Shown piece after piece: positions 11,597 to 22,855 of a DNA stretch of 64,000 bases (the stretch's first letter is position 1; each line of letters opens with the position of its first letter). The notes beneath the pieces were generated by a model. It saw only the letters and a program-made list of their open reading frames with translations, did no database searches and was not told the DNA's origin. The stretch is from Branchiostoma floridae (Eukaryota > Chordata > Leptocardii > Amphioxiformes > Branchiostomatidae). The translations under genes and the position numbers were made by a program. The DNA is taken from positions 1,887,960 to 1,951,959 of the forward strand of contig NC_049980.1 in NCBI RefSeq assembly GCF_000003815.2, given 5' to 3'.

Positions 11597-11815
11597 TAAC
11601 GTTAGTCCACCTTTATCCGAGGGGGTAACCTATATTCGTTATTGTTAGAAACTGGGTATTTAGGGATTCAAGTCGACGGATGGTGCAACATTTTGAAAGT
11701 AGTTATATTGCAATTTGGTTCAAACGGCCGTTGACTTGATATATTTTAAAAACAACGGATATAGGTTACCTCGCGGATAAAGGTAAACTAGCGTGAACCT
11801 CAGCATTTGGAGTAT
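11597..11815. mobile_element. MITE, CACCTTTATCCGCGGGGTAACC family (copy 1)
   Basis: The left arm has TAACGTTAGTCCACCTTTAT and GGGGTAACCTATATTCGTT. The right arm has CGGATATAGGTTACCTCGCG and GATAAAGGTAAACTAGCGT, the inverse. Other copies are at 23696-23875 and 55981-56203, with a fragment at about 56382-56440. This looks like one of the short amphioxus MITE families, but I cannot name it with certainty. Confidence 0.75.
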
Positions 11816-12219
11816 TGTCGGTTGCACACTAATTAAATCATTCAGTTGATCGAATTGATATCAATATAAGGGTACATGGTCATACGTACGATTGTAAGTT
11901 ATGTGCACCGTTGTGATATCTTGTCGCCATATGAAATGACATTGATACTATATTAAAAACGCCATGACATTGGTAATTCTCACTCAATACCTCTATAGAT
12001 CATCGGTATTAAAATGTTGCGGAATACAGTAAATTGTTTACAAATGTGCCTATTGTACTGGTTACTCGCTCCAGCAAATGTGTCTTGCTTGGTGAGATGT
12101 GGACTATTTTTGCAGTAGTCTTTAACAGAGATGTGAACTATTTTTGCAGAAGACCTGAGCCAAAACAGATATAATGCAAAGTATTTTGAAGATCATGATC
12201 ATAACGGTAGTATTTTTCT

Positions 12220-12955
12220 GTACTGTGTACAGTGGACGTTCTCAGATGCAATAAATGTCACAGTAGTCGTAATTGTTTTGTTGTTGTGTTTTTCTTCACC
12301 TTTAGAAGTAACACACAAGTTCTGTACCATAAGGCCGCCGCAAGTGAATTTTGTTGATGACGTCAACGCGCACCAGTATGGTAGCCATGAGTGTAGTTGT
12401 CCACTGGGTAAAGGTGGGGTCACACCTGCGTATATATTTAAGTCCGTATGAGTCGCGCATGGGAGTATTTGCCTCCACCAGGCCCCACAGGTCGTTGGAA
12501 AAATAATAGCAATTGGACAAACGTAAACAGTTAACATGTCAGACGAGTTAGCTGGGTCGCTAACCATACTTCTCGGTCAGCTAACTCATCTGGCATATTA
12601 TGTATCTATATTTGTCCAATTTGTACTATTTTCCCCGCGACCTGTGGAGCCTGGTAGAGACTAAGAGCTTAATACGCACCTCAAACGGACTTGAATATAT
12701 ACGCATGTGTGACCCCACCTTAAGTGATACTAATCTACCACACTAGTGTTACTTTGTTCACCTTTTGAATCCAGAAAAAATGACTTGTTGACCATGATAC
12801 CATATTTCTACGCTTCAATGGTTACAACGTTTATGGTGTCTGTTTTGAAAATCTAGCAATCTTGTTTTCTTTTACCCATGTTTTTTTCTCTCAGTAACTT
12901 TGGAGTCTGCAGAGCATGTCATCCAGAGAATTTACTTGCTGTGGCCTAAGTACAA
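12220..12955. repeat. dispersed repeat, GGCCACAGCAAGTA family (copy 2), interrupted
   Basis: The right end reads AATTTACTTGCTGTGGCCTA, the inverse of the start of the copy at 891. The central block CTACCACACTAGTGTTACTT matches the copy at about 1180. The element is split at 12412-12720 by a separate MITE. A region at 12400-12412 continues at 12721 in the same alignment to copy 1. Confidence 0.6.
12412..12720. mobile_element. 309-bp MITE nested in another repeat, TAA duplication
   Basis: Terminal repeats AGGTGGGGTCACACCTGCGT and CGCATGTGTGACCCCACCT bound a nearly palindromic element. It contains a second inverted pair, TTGGACAAACG and TTTGTCCAATT. TAA flanks both sides (12409-12411 and 12721-12723). 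The uninterrupted host sequence at about 1160 carries a single TAA at this point, so the duplication is real. The 3-bp TWA duplication suggests PIF/Harbinger. A related copy lies at 60842-61131. Confidence 0.85.
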
Positions 12956-14344
12956 GCCTCGTCAGACCGGAGTGTAATGTTGAACCAGTCACACCGAGGT
13001 GAAAGCCTACATTTTTCGATAAGTGCGTTGGGTTTTAAAAGACCCTAAATCTGTACCCAGGGTTCACAACCATAAAAGACTATCTCCTACCAGGATGTCA
13101 GTTGCTAAATTGACTCCTCACATCTTTCCAACATCATAAATTAGACCCAGTGGGAGATCTCTACCCGTCTGGCAACAAGAACAATGGCTTACCATTACAG
13201 CAAACGACAGGGAAACATTTGGATGTAACTGACATCAAGATTTCAAAAGTCCTGTCCACAAATTTTTCAAGAAATCATTGTCAGACACAGAAAAAGACCC
13301 AGACAGTTGATAAAGACATCAAACCCAAGTTCAGGTATTCACAGTTTGTTTTCACACAAGAGCTCGGGCATAATGTTGTATCAAGGCCTTGTTTGAACTG
13401 CCTCTCAGCAAAGACCAGCCCTTGTCAAGTTTGAACTACTTATATTTTGCAACTTGCAACTTGTAACTGTTTTCTCCACATCTCAACTAGCTTTCAAATT
13501 GATACCTAATAATATGGCTAATGGTGATATCCGCGCCTAAAGCTTCTATCTCACTGGGCTGAGGCACTGTTGATGTACCTTGGAGTTTGACAACGCTACG
13601 TGGTGACATAATGAAATACAATGAAAAAATACAATGGCGACATTTTCCCAAAAGCTTTATTGCCCTCTGCGTGTTGGATGCAATAGAAAGAACAAGTCGC
13701 ATTGATTGCTAATATGTCAATCATGCTCTAACTAACACTACAGGCTCTAACTTTCGTAGACTAGCATTCTTAAGCAAACAAATGGACGCCTAAGATCAAG
13801 TTTCAAAATGTGTTGTTATATGTGAAGATTTCTGAAAAGTATTAACCACTGTAGCTTTGTAAATGTTTTGCTTGAGTTGATGGCAAAGAAATTCTACGTT
13901 GATGACAATGGTCAGACTGACGTTGACCTGGCGTGGACTGTATAACACTCATCTACAACATACGGCTTCTGAAACTTATCAATTGGTGATAGTCAGTTGT
14001 TGGCACTGTGAAGCCTTCCTCAACCATTGCTTACTGCGTTACATGTGCACTGTTTATGTGTACGGTTAGAGGATAATTGAAGAGAAAGAAATGTTGAAAT
14101 TATGTGTGGTAGCGTACTCACATTAACGCCATTACACTTTGCTACATTCAACTCATATCTGTATATTGATTTTTTAGAATTATGAACAGGGGTGTAGCCA
14201 GGACTTCAATTTCATCAATTCAGCTCTCGATCGTCAGGAAAGTTTACCCTTTTTGTGGTTAGTGAAGGGAATCATAAACAACAATTCCCGATCAAACCCT
14301 CACCAGACGAACTCTGGCTACAGCCCTGGACACATTTGCAGCCA
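12956..14344. other. gene-free interval
   Basis: A 94-codon + frame at 13150-13434 has no recognisable domain. The minus-strand hexamer AATAAA (TTTATT at about 13650) could serve as a poly(A) signal for the gene ending at 14345, but this is far downstream. Nothing else was recognised. Confidence 0.3.
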
Positions 14345-17089
14345 TCACAGTTCGTCGGACTCGTACAGATACTGCGGGGCTGGGCTGACTTCTTGGGCGC
14401 CCAGGGTGTACTTCGCGTATGTTCGGCTCATACCTTCCTCCTTGTGTGGGGGGTGCTCGAGCAGGGCCTTTTCCCTCAGCTCGGGATTGACCATTTCTCT
14501 GGGTCGGCGGAGGCCCCCGCCTATCACGGGGTCGTAGTGCTTGTCGGGCACGGTCTCCGGAGAGAGGTAGGACCCGCGGGACAGCACGCTAGGCGCCCTG
14601 GTCACGAAGCGCCTCCCGGACCCCCCTGCCCGGGTGGCGGCGGCGGCGCTGGCGGCAGAGGCGTGCGGAGGGCCCGTGGGGTGGTAGGTGGCCGGCGTGG
14701 TGTGGCGGCAATACATGTGCGACGGGTCGTCCTTCCACGGCGAGTTGCAATACTTGAACCGCTGACGGTTGACTTGGTTGACGATCTGCTCCGTTATCTC
14801 GACCGGCTTGCCGCCGATCAGGTAGATGTCGGTGGGCCGGACAGACCACGGGGTCTGCCCGATCTGGGGCGTTTTCCTGACACCAGGGGCAAACGCTCCT
14901 GCTACACTGCTGTGAGTGTAGGACGGGTACTGGACTCCCGAGGCAGACCTGACCCAGTGGATGGGGCTGTAGGCGTTCCCGGCCCGGGGCTGCATGCTGC
15001 TGAACTGCTCCACCCTGTCGTGGACGATCGGCTTCGGCTGGTGCTTCCTCCTACCCTCGCCCTCTGGCGACTGAACTGCAACTGTAACCTGTAGAACACA
15101 GAGGCAGAATCATTGAGATGTTGTCGCCGTCTGTCTGTCTGCTGGTTAACAAGATAACTCAAGAACGACTGGATGGATTGTTTTATATTTGGTGTGTTGG
15201 TAGGTTATGTTCGGTTTTACATTATCAAGCATTCGTATTTGTTCGATGACTTCTCATCATCGACCGACTTCTTTTTTGTCTTCTGTAATAAACCAATCAC
15301 AACTTAGAACTGCCGGGGACATCAGTATATCAACTGTTACTCTGTTATAGCAAAACCTGTTTTGGTACTTACAGGTTTGTGATAGCCAAACCCAGCTGTT
15401 TTGGTTTTGTAACAGGAAAATTACTGAGAGGGAAACGTAATGTATTTTCTCGAAAACGCTACTCTTTACCTGCACGGGTGGAGGGTGACGTCCCATCATC
15501 TGTTTGACCTTGGTTTCTGCACAGTCCTTCAGGGCGTCGTACAGCTCCTCTTTGTCCACACCTTCCGGGGCCAGGATGTCCACGTACGCTTCCAAGGGCT
15601 TGTTCTGTGAGGAGGCAATAATGTAGCCGGGTGACATCCGATCTACAACCGGCGCTCTTATACTCACACATGTGTCACATAGTGATTCGTGCGAATCACA
15701 TGAGGTTCGTACGTTTTCGCATAGTGATTCGTGTGATTTTCATAAGGTTCGTGCGTTTTCGCATAGTGATTCGTGCGTATCACATAATGTTCGTACGAAT
15801 CTCATAGGGTTTCGTGCAAATGCTTAGGAACCCCTGGTAGCGCGTAAAGGATCTCCGATTGTAATACGGAGGGCACCTAGACGTCTATTTTACATACTGG
15901 TAATGAAACATGGAGGAAAACAGTTTCAGAATCTTCTGTCGTCTTCGTAATGGCGAAATCATAGCATTGGTTTAGTTCTGTTCGGTTCTGGACATGCTAT
16001 GGTCTTGATTTTTTGTCTGGCTGATAGGTTGTGATGTAAGGAAGAAGTGATGCATGTTTGGACTCCCTAGCAGCTTGCTCTGGAACTGCAGTCAAAATCT
16101 TCCACGGAGCATAACAGAACATAGGAACGATGGATCTCCATGATATTTAGTATGCATGTATCTTTGTCAAAGATGTACATAATGAAGTGCAAGTTATTCA
16201 AATTTGGACTTAATCTGCACACTTAATGGGGAAAATCTATATCTACAGTGTTTTTCATTATAGGACTCAAATACATGTAACATATGTAGTTCATGGCAAG
16301 TGGAAGATACCAATTATGCAAATGATTAATTAATATAGAAGCCTCTATTCTTCTAAGTACATGTAGTAAATGATTGGATTGTCAACATTGTGACCTGTGC
16401 AAGTTAGTTGAAGGTGTACATAACCAAAGCATAAATCATGCAGATGTGAAAGTCATTTGCATAATCAGAATATTTCGTGGAGGTATGAGGTCTACGAACT
16501 TTTGTTTTGAACGAGTTTTAGGCGTTTTTGTCACTTTTTTTTCTTTCTTATACAACATGTACATACATGTACTGCCTGGGATAGAAACTGGCGAATAAAA
16601 GCCGGACATAACAGCCCTTTGCCAATTGTGCATCAGCAGAATTTCCCTAAAGTGTATAGCATAGGTCGCAGAGGAGGCTCTACGTAGGAGAAGATTATGT
16701 GATGGTGGTAGCACGGCTTTGACTACTGTAGTATCTTATAGTACTTTACCCTCTCGGAATAGACAGGAACATTGAGCGCAGCCCTCCGTTTGGACGGGTC
16801 CGGGTTGGTGGCGAAAAACAGCTTGGGCACGGGAGACCTGCGGCCGTTCTCGTCCGCGGAGAATACTGGAGACGCGGGTCTGAAATCATGGTATCGTTAA
16901 AACGCCATGGTGAACCAAGGAGGTTAGGTGAAACTCATTCATATTCGACTTCTGAGGGCCTGGTTTAGCTATCAAAATGGGATCAACTAGCGGTGGATCG
17001 CACTAGTTATATGTAATATGAATCTACGTATAAATCGTAAATCATTGACAGCTCTACGCACACAGCGTACACACACACACACGCGCGCG

Positions 17090-17131
<42 letters not shown>

Positions 17132-17842
17132 CATACATACATACCTGTATTCTGTGTGGTGTCGGTGGGGTTGGAGACTAGGTCCAGGTGGATAACTGCT
17201 ATAACTGAAGATATACAAAAAATAGGCACAATCAGCCTATGAAAATGCGGACAGGGTCTAATAGTTGTGATTACAGAAAGAAAGATGTAAAGAAAACCTA
17301 GATATAAATCAAAGGTAATCCGGATTAACAATGCCATCATCACTCTTCCACACACTACCACCACGAGCTGCCCTACCCCGTGACATCCGCTCACCTCCAC
17401 CCAACAACCCTTTATCAATACCATGTCTGCCCACGTCAGTCACATCGTTGACCATAGACATTTGATACAAGGTTCAATTGTGGATCCCTTTCCACTAGAG
17501 AAAGCGACTGTCTAGTGGAAAATGAGCCGTAGTTTTGTTCATGAAACTATCTACAGCTCTATTAAGTACAATGTCCCACCTGCCGGAGTACTGTGCATAC
17601 GGGTCTGCCTGGCCCACCAGAAGTTTGGGCGGCCTGGTAGCGGGGGTGGGGCTAGCGGTGCGCCTCAGACGGTTGACGGCCCCGGCGTTCCCGCGCTCCG
17701 GCTTCCAAGACTTCCATGCCGTCCTCGGGATGCTTAGCTTGGGTTCATTCAACGCCTTCTCCGTCGCCTTGTCCATCAGTGACCAATACAAATTCTCCCG
17801 CTCGCTGCCTGTCAGTTTGCTGTAGTTCGGGGACCGCATCAT
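14345..17842 (-). CDS. uncharacterised Pro/Arg/Tyr-rich protein, 4 exons
   Basis: Coding exons in transcript order are 17842-17580, 16879-16750, 15604-15470 and 15088-14345. Phases are 2, 0 and 0, and all introns are GT-AG. The sum is exactly 424 codons, giving 423 aa. I do not recognise the family. There is no signal peptide or membrane segment. The N-terminus (MMRSPNYSKLTGSERENLYW) and the middle (EELYDALKDCAETKVKQMM) look helical. The rest is rich in Pro, Arg, Ser, Tyr and Trp with short aromatic motifs, ending LYESDEL. An Ala-rich run (SAASAAAATRAG) lies in the last exon. The composition recalls soluble scaffold or axonemal proteins, but that is only an impression. High GC and codon regularity in all four exons, against AT-rich introns, support real coding. 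The start is the first of two adjacent Met codons. Confidence 0.8.
15673..15815. repeat. tandem repeat, about 43 bp x3-4
   Basis: The unit contains CATAGTGATTCGTG and AAGGTTCGTGCGTTTTCG-like halves, repeated at 15675, 15719 and 15761, with a degraded copy at the end. It lies in intron 2 of the unknown gene, about 70 bp upstream of exon 3. It is AT/CG mixed with many TCGTGCG and TCGTACG steps. No function is known. Confidence 0.7.
17067..17150. repeat. (CA)n(CG)n(CA)n microsatellite
   Basis: A run of alternating purine-pyrimidine (CA, then a CG core of about 14 bp, then CA, then CATA) lies in intron 1 of the unknown gene. Such runs can adopt Z-DNA. The open frames across it are artefacts. Confidence 0.9.
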
Positions 17843-18225
17843 CTCGCCGACACGATCTTTCCCGAGGACACCCGAAAAAGTCCGATCAGCCTGTTTGGGT
17901 TCCCTCCTGGCAAATAAATCCTACCCTCAACAACCGAAAGCTCCTTCCTCAGGATTGGTCAACTACTTTCGTGTAGTATTCGGTCTTCCTCGTAGAGCAG
18001 TCGGCTCTCTTCGCACGAGGTTGGCCCAAATGAAGAATCGCTCCTTCCGTGGGCGTTATCTATTGCAAAGAGTTATCCACAAAACGCCTTGTAAATGGAA
18101 GAGCGCTTTACATCTTAGCTGTAAAAGAAAACAACGAAAATTATTGAAGAGGTTCATCAGTCAGTTAGTAAAATATTCTTCAATCAGTAACACTTTGAAA
18201 AGCATAAACACATACCTCCAAATTT

Positions 18226-18382
18226 TCGATGTCTTCACAGTACATCTTGCTCATGGAGTCTCGCGAGAGAACGGGACTTGGTCCGAGACTCATAGATCTG
18301 CTTACAGCTGCTCCGCAAGTCTCGGGCCTAATCTCAGTCTCTCGCGAGACTCAGTGAACAAGAAGTACTGTGAAGACATCGA
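18226..18382. repeat. palindromic element with two TCTCGCGAGA motifs
   Basis: The arms 18226-18270 and 18338-18382 are inverse to each other with about five mismatches in 45 bp, starting TCGATGTCTTCACAGTAC. Each arm carries one TCTCGCGAGA (18259-18268 and 18340-18349). That 10-mer is a known vertebrate core-promoter motif bound by BANP. The structure is most simply a MITE, but it places two high-information regulatory motifs about 400 bp upstream of the start codon of the - strand gene beginning at 17842. Confidence 0.7.
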
Positions 18383-18399
18383 TTATTTGGCGGTATTTG

Positions 18400-20359
18400 T
18401 TTTATGCCTTTTAAAAATGTCTCTGATATTAAGTTCATTCTACTTACGATAACCGACAACGAAAATAATTTAGGATAACCATAACTGCATGTTTCTGTGT
18501 ATGGATACAACTGGTAAATCCAATATATGAAAACAGCATACCCATGATAAGGAAACCGTTTTATCCAACAGCCCCTCCCATCGCTCACACTATTTTCCAT
18601 GGTTGTAATTAAGCCCTGTATTTTCCATATCATTATACCAGCTACTGTGGACTATTTTTATGCTGTCGACTTGGCAATGATTATAATAACAATTGTCATT
18701 TACGCTGACAGTGACAATTTTTGCAAAATCCGCCTAGCCAAGAAAAGAATGGACATCGTTCTTTAAAGACCTAAATTGGACCTAGTGACACGAAAAGGAA
18801 GACTCTCTGCCAAACACATCTAATTTTAGACTCCAGTTATGTTCCGTTATCGCCCGAAGAGATTCAAACGCGCGATAATTTCAAATGTTGGACATACGTT
18901 CCCAAGAGGCACCGCGCGCCTGGCATGCCAGAACTCTACGCAAGCCGAATAACTTTCATAAGCATATCTATATTTGCCAAAAGGACCTTTTATGTTTCCT
19001 TGAAAATAAGAACGACTTTACATCAAAACGGCGATTGTCGGTTTCAAGATGCTATTGAGCATAAAACTAGCGCATATTCGTCGTACTGCGCAGAAGTGAC
19101 TGTGATACAATTCCAAAACTTCCAATGGGCGGCAACTTCTACACAGATATTTAGGAACGATATAGGTTAATAGCAAAACACAAGAAAATTTCGACAATAG
19201 ACCTTGCAAGAACATTGATGTTGATGTTGTTTTGTTGTTGTTTAAAACAGAAGTACAAGTTTAAAATATCGGAATGACGAGCTGAAGATCTGTCCCCAGA
19301 ACATTGCACCTCCGATGACAACGGCGATTTAGCAAAATGACTTCAGGAAGAACATATACCTTAAAATGATTTGTGTAGTCACGGAAAGTGAAAGTTCTTA
19401 CCATGCTGCTCGAAGTCCTGCCTGCACCCAAGCGCTAGCCTACGCGGGTGGGAGAACGGGGCCCCATTCCTCCACCAAAGAACTTGTCTTCCGCCCGTCT
19501 CCCTTACCCGGGACCGCCGCGAGATCACGTGTCACCGCCGCGCCTCCAATAAGAAATCCACTCCAGCTTCAAATTTCGCCTCTCCTCAGTCTTCGGCTTT
19601 TCTTAGTGACGGGGACTGCGTGTATAAGATGTCAGGCCGACTTTATAAGGAGAGAAATCCGGCGAGTCTCATAATAGAACAGTCCGGGGTTGGCTTCAGC
19701 CACGTCTCCAGAGAACAGTTCGCTCTAGAAGCTACGGGGCTTCTACAAATTTCTGACATATCCCGAAGGCCCGCGATGCCTAGATTTCTGCAAGTGTCGA
19801 GGACGGAAAGCTCCTATTTTCGGCTAAATAATAGACGCTTGATCCAGTTTCAACTGGCGGTTGCTAAACTCAGTGATTTGATTGAGTTGGATTTGCAAAG
19901 AGAGTGGTACATTGTACCACTCTAATACACATAGCCGACCATGGCCTTCCGTTCTTCTCCAGATTATGTTTGTGCGTTAGTCGTGTGCAAGGTCATCTGA
20001 GGTTGGGAGTTGGTCGGCAATATGGCTCACTTGTCCCCAAAGCTGCCTGCACTAGCTGACTATAGTTTTAACATAAAACAAAGTCTAGAAAGTCAAATTC
20101 GGATAGGATGATATCAAATGAGCCAAATGGAGCTCCCAACCCAGCATCATCCTTGGTTGGGGATTAGCCGCGAGCAAAATTATGGAAATGTTTGTACAAA
20201 ATTACGCTACCATGTTAAGTTATCCTTGAATGAGAATACATTTTTTGGCATTGGCATGTAACCAAGGTTATATATCTGTCCATTATACCAGTCTATGGTG
20301 CCAAGTCCTAAGTGTGGGGCAAAACCAGAACGTTAAGGCTTTAGGCTTCATATCTAAGG
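18400..20359. other. gene-free interval
   Basis: No exon is supported. A GC-rich patch near 19480-19560 contains a TCACGTGT E-box and an inverse CCAAT (CAATAAG), and could be a promoter region. The frames at 19366-19674 and 19620-19925 have no recognisable domain or good splice context. Confidence 0.3.
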
Positions 20360-20666
20360 CTAAGGGCACAACCCGCCGTACGTGCAAATACGTGCTGTCT
20401 ACGTGCCAAAACGTGGGCAATCTTTTGCAATCCGTAAGTGGTAAGTACCGACTCCGTACGAACTCGTAGGGAATCCGACGGATTTTGGAGCAGGCAGACA
20501 CACCGTAGAACTTCACGTGCAGACAAAACTCTGTGTGCCGTGCGTTGACGTACTCCTTCCCTGCTCTTGCCAGTCGTTCCCCACGTTTTCAGATATACGT
20601 GGCGAACGTGGCCTCCAAAAAAAAAAAATACGGACAAATTTCACGTACGTCGGGTTGTGCCCTTAG
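20360..20666. mobile_element. MITE, CTAAGGGCACAACCCGCCGT family (copy 1)
   Basis: The terminal inverted repeats CTAAGGGCACAACCCGCCG and GTCGGGTTGTGCCCTTAG bound a 307-bp element rich in ACGTAC/ACGTGC steps. Other copies lie at 36780-37060 and 54233-54760. The interior has TTGCCAGTCGTTCCCCACG-type blocks shared with the third copy. Confidence 0.8.
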
Positions 20667-22653
20667 CTTTAGGCTGCGCCCCCATCACACCGGTGCCCGT
20701 CCGGGATGTAGCCCCGGCCGGGCCCCGAAGCCAGTCTACTGGTGTAATCTGTCTGCCTTGTAGTAGTTGAAGGTTTCGTATGTCTTATATTTTATGTCTT
20801 ATATTTTATTTGGATGTGTCAAGTTGGCAAGAGTGGGTTGGCGGGAGATCGGCAGACAAGTAAGTGTCGTGGGTAGCTTGACACATCCCTTTTTTTCCTT
20901 CTTCTCTTGTATGTTCTTTGAAATGTTGACAAAAAATGAAAACAGTGAAATTACCTCTTGTCTGTCTTGTATAGGTTTCCATATTTTTATTTTTTATTTT
21001 TTAAAACCTCAATTAAAAACGGTACATTATATGTTGGCAGTCACCATATGGTCTGCATGTCGCCTCAAATGTTCTGTCTACAAAATTACCAAAACAAACA
21101 TCTGATTTCCGGACATAGAACTTTTACTTCCGGGACATTTGAAACCTCCCGAGGGGTAGGGGGAAAGTTAAATGTTGTCCAGACTGCAGTGGTGTGGGTG
21201 TGACAAGATAGAGGTATCTGAGGAATCACTGCACGTAAGCGTTGGATTAAAAGCAACGTCTAGTGACGGATGAGATGTCGGATTTGCTCTATCATTCAGT
21301 TGGCACACAGAGCACGGTCAGTGTCATATATATAACACGTTCGGATCAGCTGGTAGGGGAGACGCAGCCATTAGAATTTTCCCCAGTAATACATGCAATC
21401 CAATGGTAGAGTTGAGGAAACAAATATGCAATTATCTGAAGAATAAAAAGTTCAAGCCATAAAAACTTACTATTACCCTCAATTTTTTTTTATAGTCTAC
21501 TATGTCCAGTCTCATCAAATTCATTTGCCAGAATTTCTATACGGCTATTTTTTAGATACACCCCCTAATCAGAGACCTTGGATGGGTCCTTTTGGCAAAA
21601 AACAGCATCCAGGGGATGATACCACTACCTCATGGGGGTGCCAATAACTGAATAAGTTATCTGAAAATCAATTGTAATCTTGAATCATCAAGGGATGATG
21701 GACAGTACGTATATTAGATAAAACGACAAGAACAAATTTGTGTTAGATAGTGCTATCGTGACGTTTCTTGATTTGCTTGCAGGTAACATTTTCAAAACAG
21801 CTCTTCTTCTCCACTGATCACCCAGCCTATGATAATTTTTGTCTCTCTTCCAGCTACATATTCAACAAATACGGGTGAAGTTGGCCAAATGTCTGTAAGG
21901 CCAAACAAGATCTGTATCATGCAAAATGTTTTGAATTTCTGTCATTTTTGTCGTCGAAAGTCGAGCTAAAATCGTTCAATCGTGATGTCATTCTCTTGCG
22001 TGATTTTTTTTCAGTTGCACGTGTTTAAAGGAAGTCTGGATGTTATTAGATAAGTAGCAAAATATATCTTACTGACGGACGTCATCGCACCATATCGTCA
22101 AATATATATATTCGTCGTTGTACACTGACTTTACCACTTGTAATCTCACTGTCAAGACCCAGACTTTTCTGTCTTTGCTCACTAAAATTGTCAATCTGAC
22201 CAAAGGGTACCAAATTGCTCGTTTTATCCCTTAACTACAGATGGCCCATTTCTGGATCTGCGGCAGCCATGTTGTCTCGAAATATGGTTGCATACCAGAC
22301 CAAAGGCCGGCGATAACGAGGGAGGTTCCCGGTCCTTGCTGTGTGCTGCAGTGCGGAGTTTGCAGCTGTTTTGCAGGCTTGTACAATAATGAAGCTGACA
22401 GGGTTAGAGAAGTGAGATAGTACCGGTATATTTTTTTGCAGTGCGCTTGTGGCTCTGCAGGATGATTTCACGACTTCAGCAGAAGCTACTCCGCAGTTAC
22501 GGATGACTCACGGTTGGTTTCTTGACAACAATGATAAAATGGCATCAGGCGTAATATAGTATGTACGTCAGCTGAACAAGTTCATCTACCTGTGATGAGC
22601 TAGGCTGATTGCTTGATCATGATGTAAGTTGTGCCAAAATCAACTGACGCGTT
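20667..22653. other. gene-free interval
   Basis: The first 80 bp is a GC-rich fragment related to 7670-7900. The rest is AT-rich with no recognisable exon, RNA gene or strong inverted repeat. An AATAAA on the - strand (22659-22654) is a good candidate poly(A) signal for transporter 2, about 200 bp past its stop codon. Confidence 0.4.
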
Positions 22654-22689
22654 TTTATTATTAGATGGGTTGGTATCCCTTCCTCTATA

Positions 22690-22853
22690 GTGTGCACGAG
22701 GCACCTCCCCGAACACGTAACCCCCATTTCACGTCCCTTCTGAAAGACAGGGAGCAACTCCAACCTGGATGCCCTGCGCATGCCCAGGATTGAACCGCCA
22801 TGTTGATCAGGGGCTCACAGTACCACTGCTACCAGTTGAGCCACAGGGACATC
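22690..22853 (-). repeat. tRNA-derived SINE in the 3' UTR of transporter 2
   Basis: Read on the - strand from 22853, the sequence begins GTCCCTGTGGCTCAACTGG, in which TGGCTCAACTGG is a perfect RNA polymerase III A box. A B box, GGTTCAATCCTGG, follows about 45 bp later. The tRNA-like head is followed by a GC-rich body (GGGCATGCGCAGGGCATCC) down to about 22690. It begins only 2 bp after the stop codon of transporter 2 (22858-22856), so the start of that 3' UTR is SINE sequence. Confidence 0.8.
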
Positions 22854-22855
22854 CC

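Noticed and set aside
13150-13434. 94-codon + frame with several Cys
   Set aside because: No family, splice signals or supporting neighbour; too weak to call.
14255-15094. 279-codon + strand frame rich in Gly, Arg and Pro
   Set aside because: Exactly antisense to the GC-rich last exon of the - strand gene; only the - strand frame connects to three more exons in phase.
17018-17424. Frames with long Thr-His or Cys-Val runs
   Set aside because: Translation of the (CA)n/(CG)n microsatellite.
19366-19925. Two + frames of about 100 codons
   Set aside because: No recognised domain and no matching splice partners; possibly promoter or UTR sequence, but not supported as coding.
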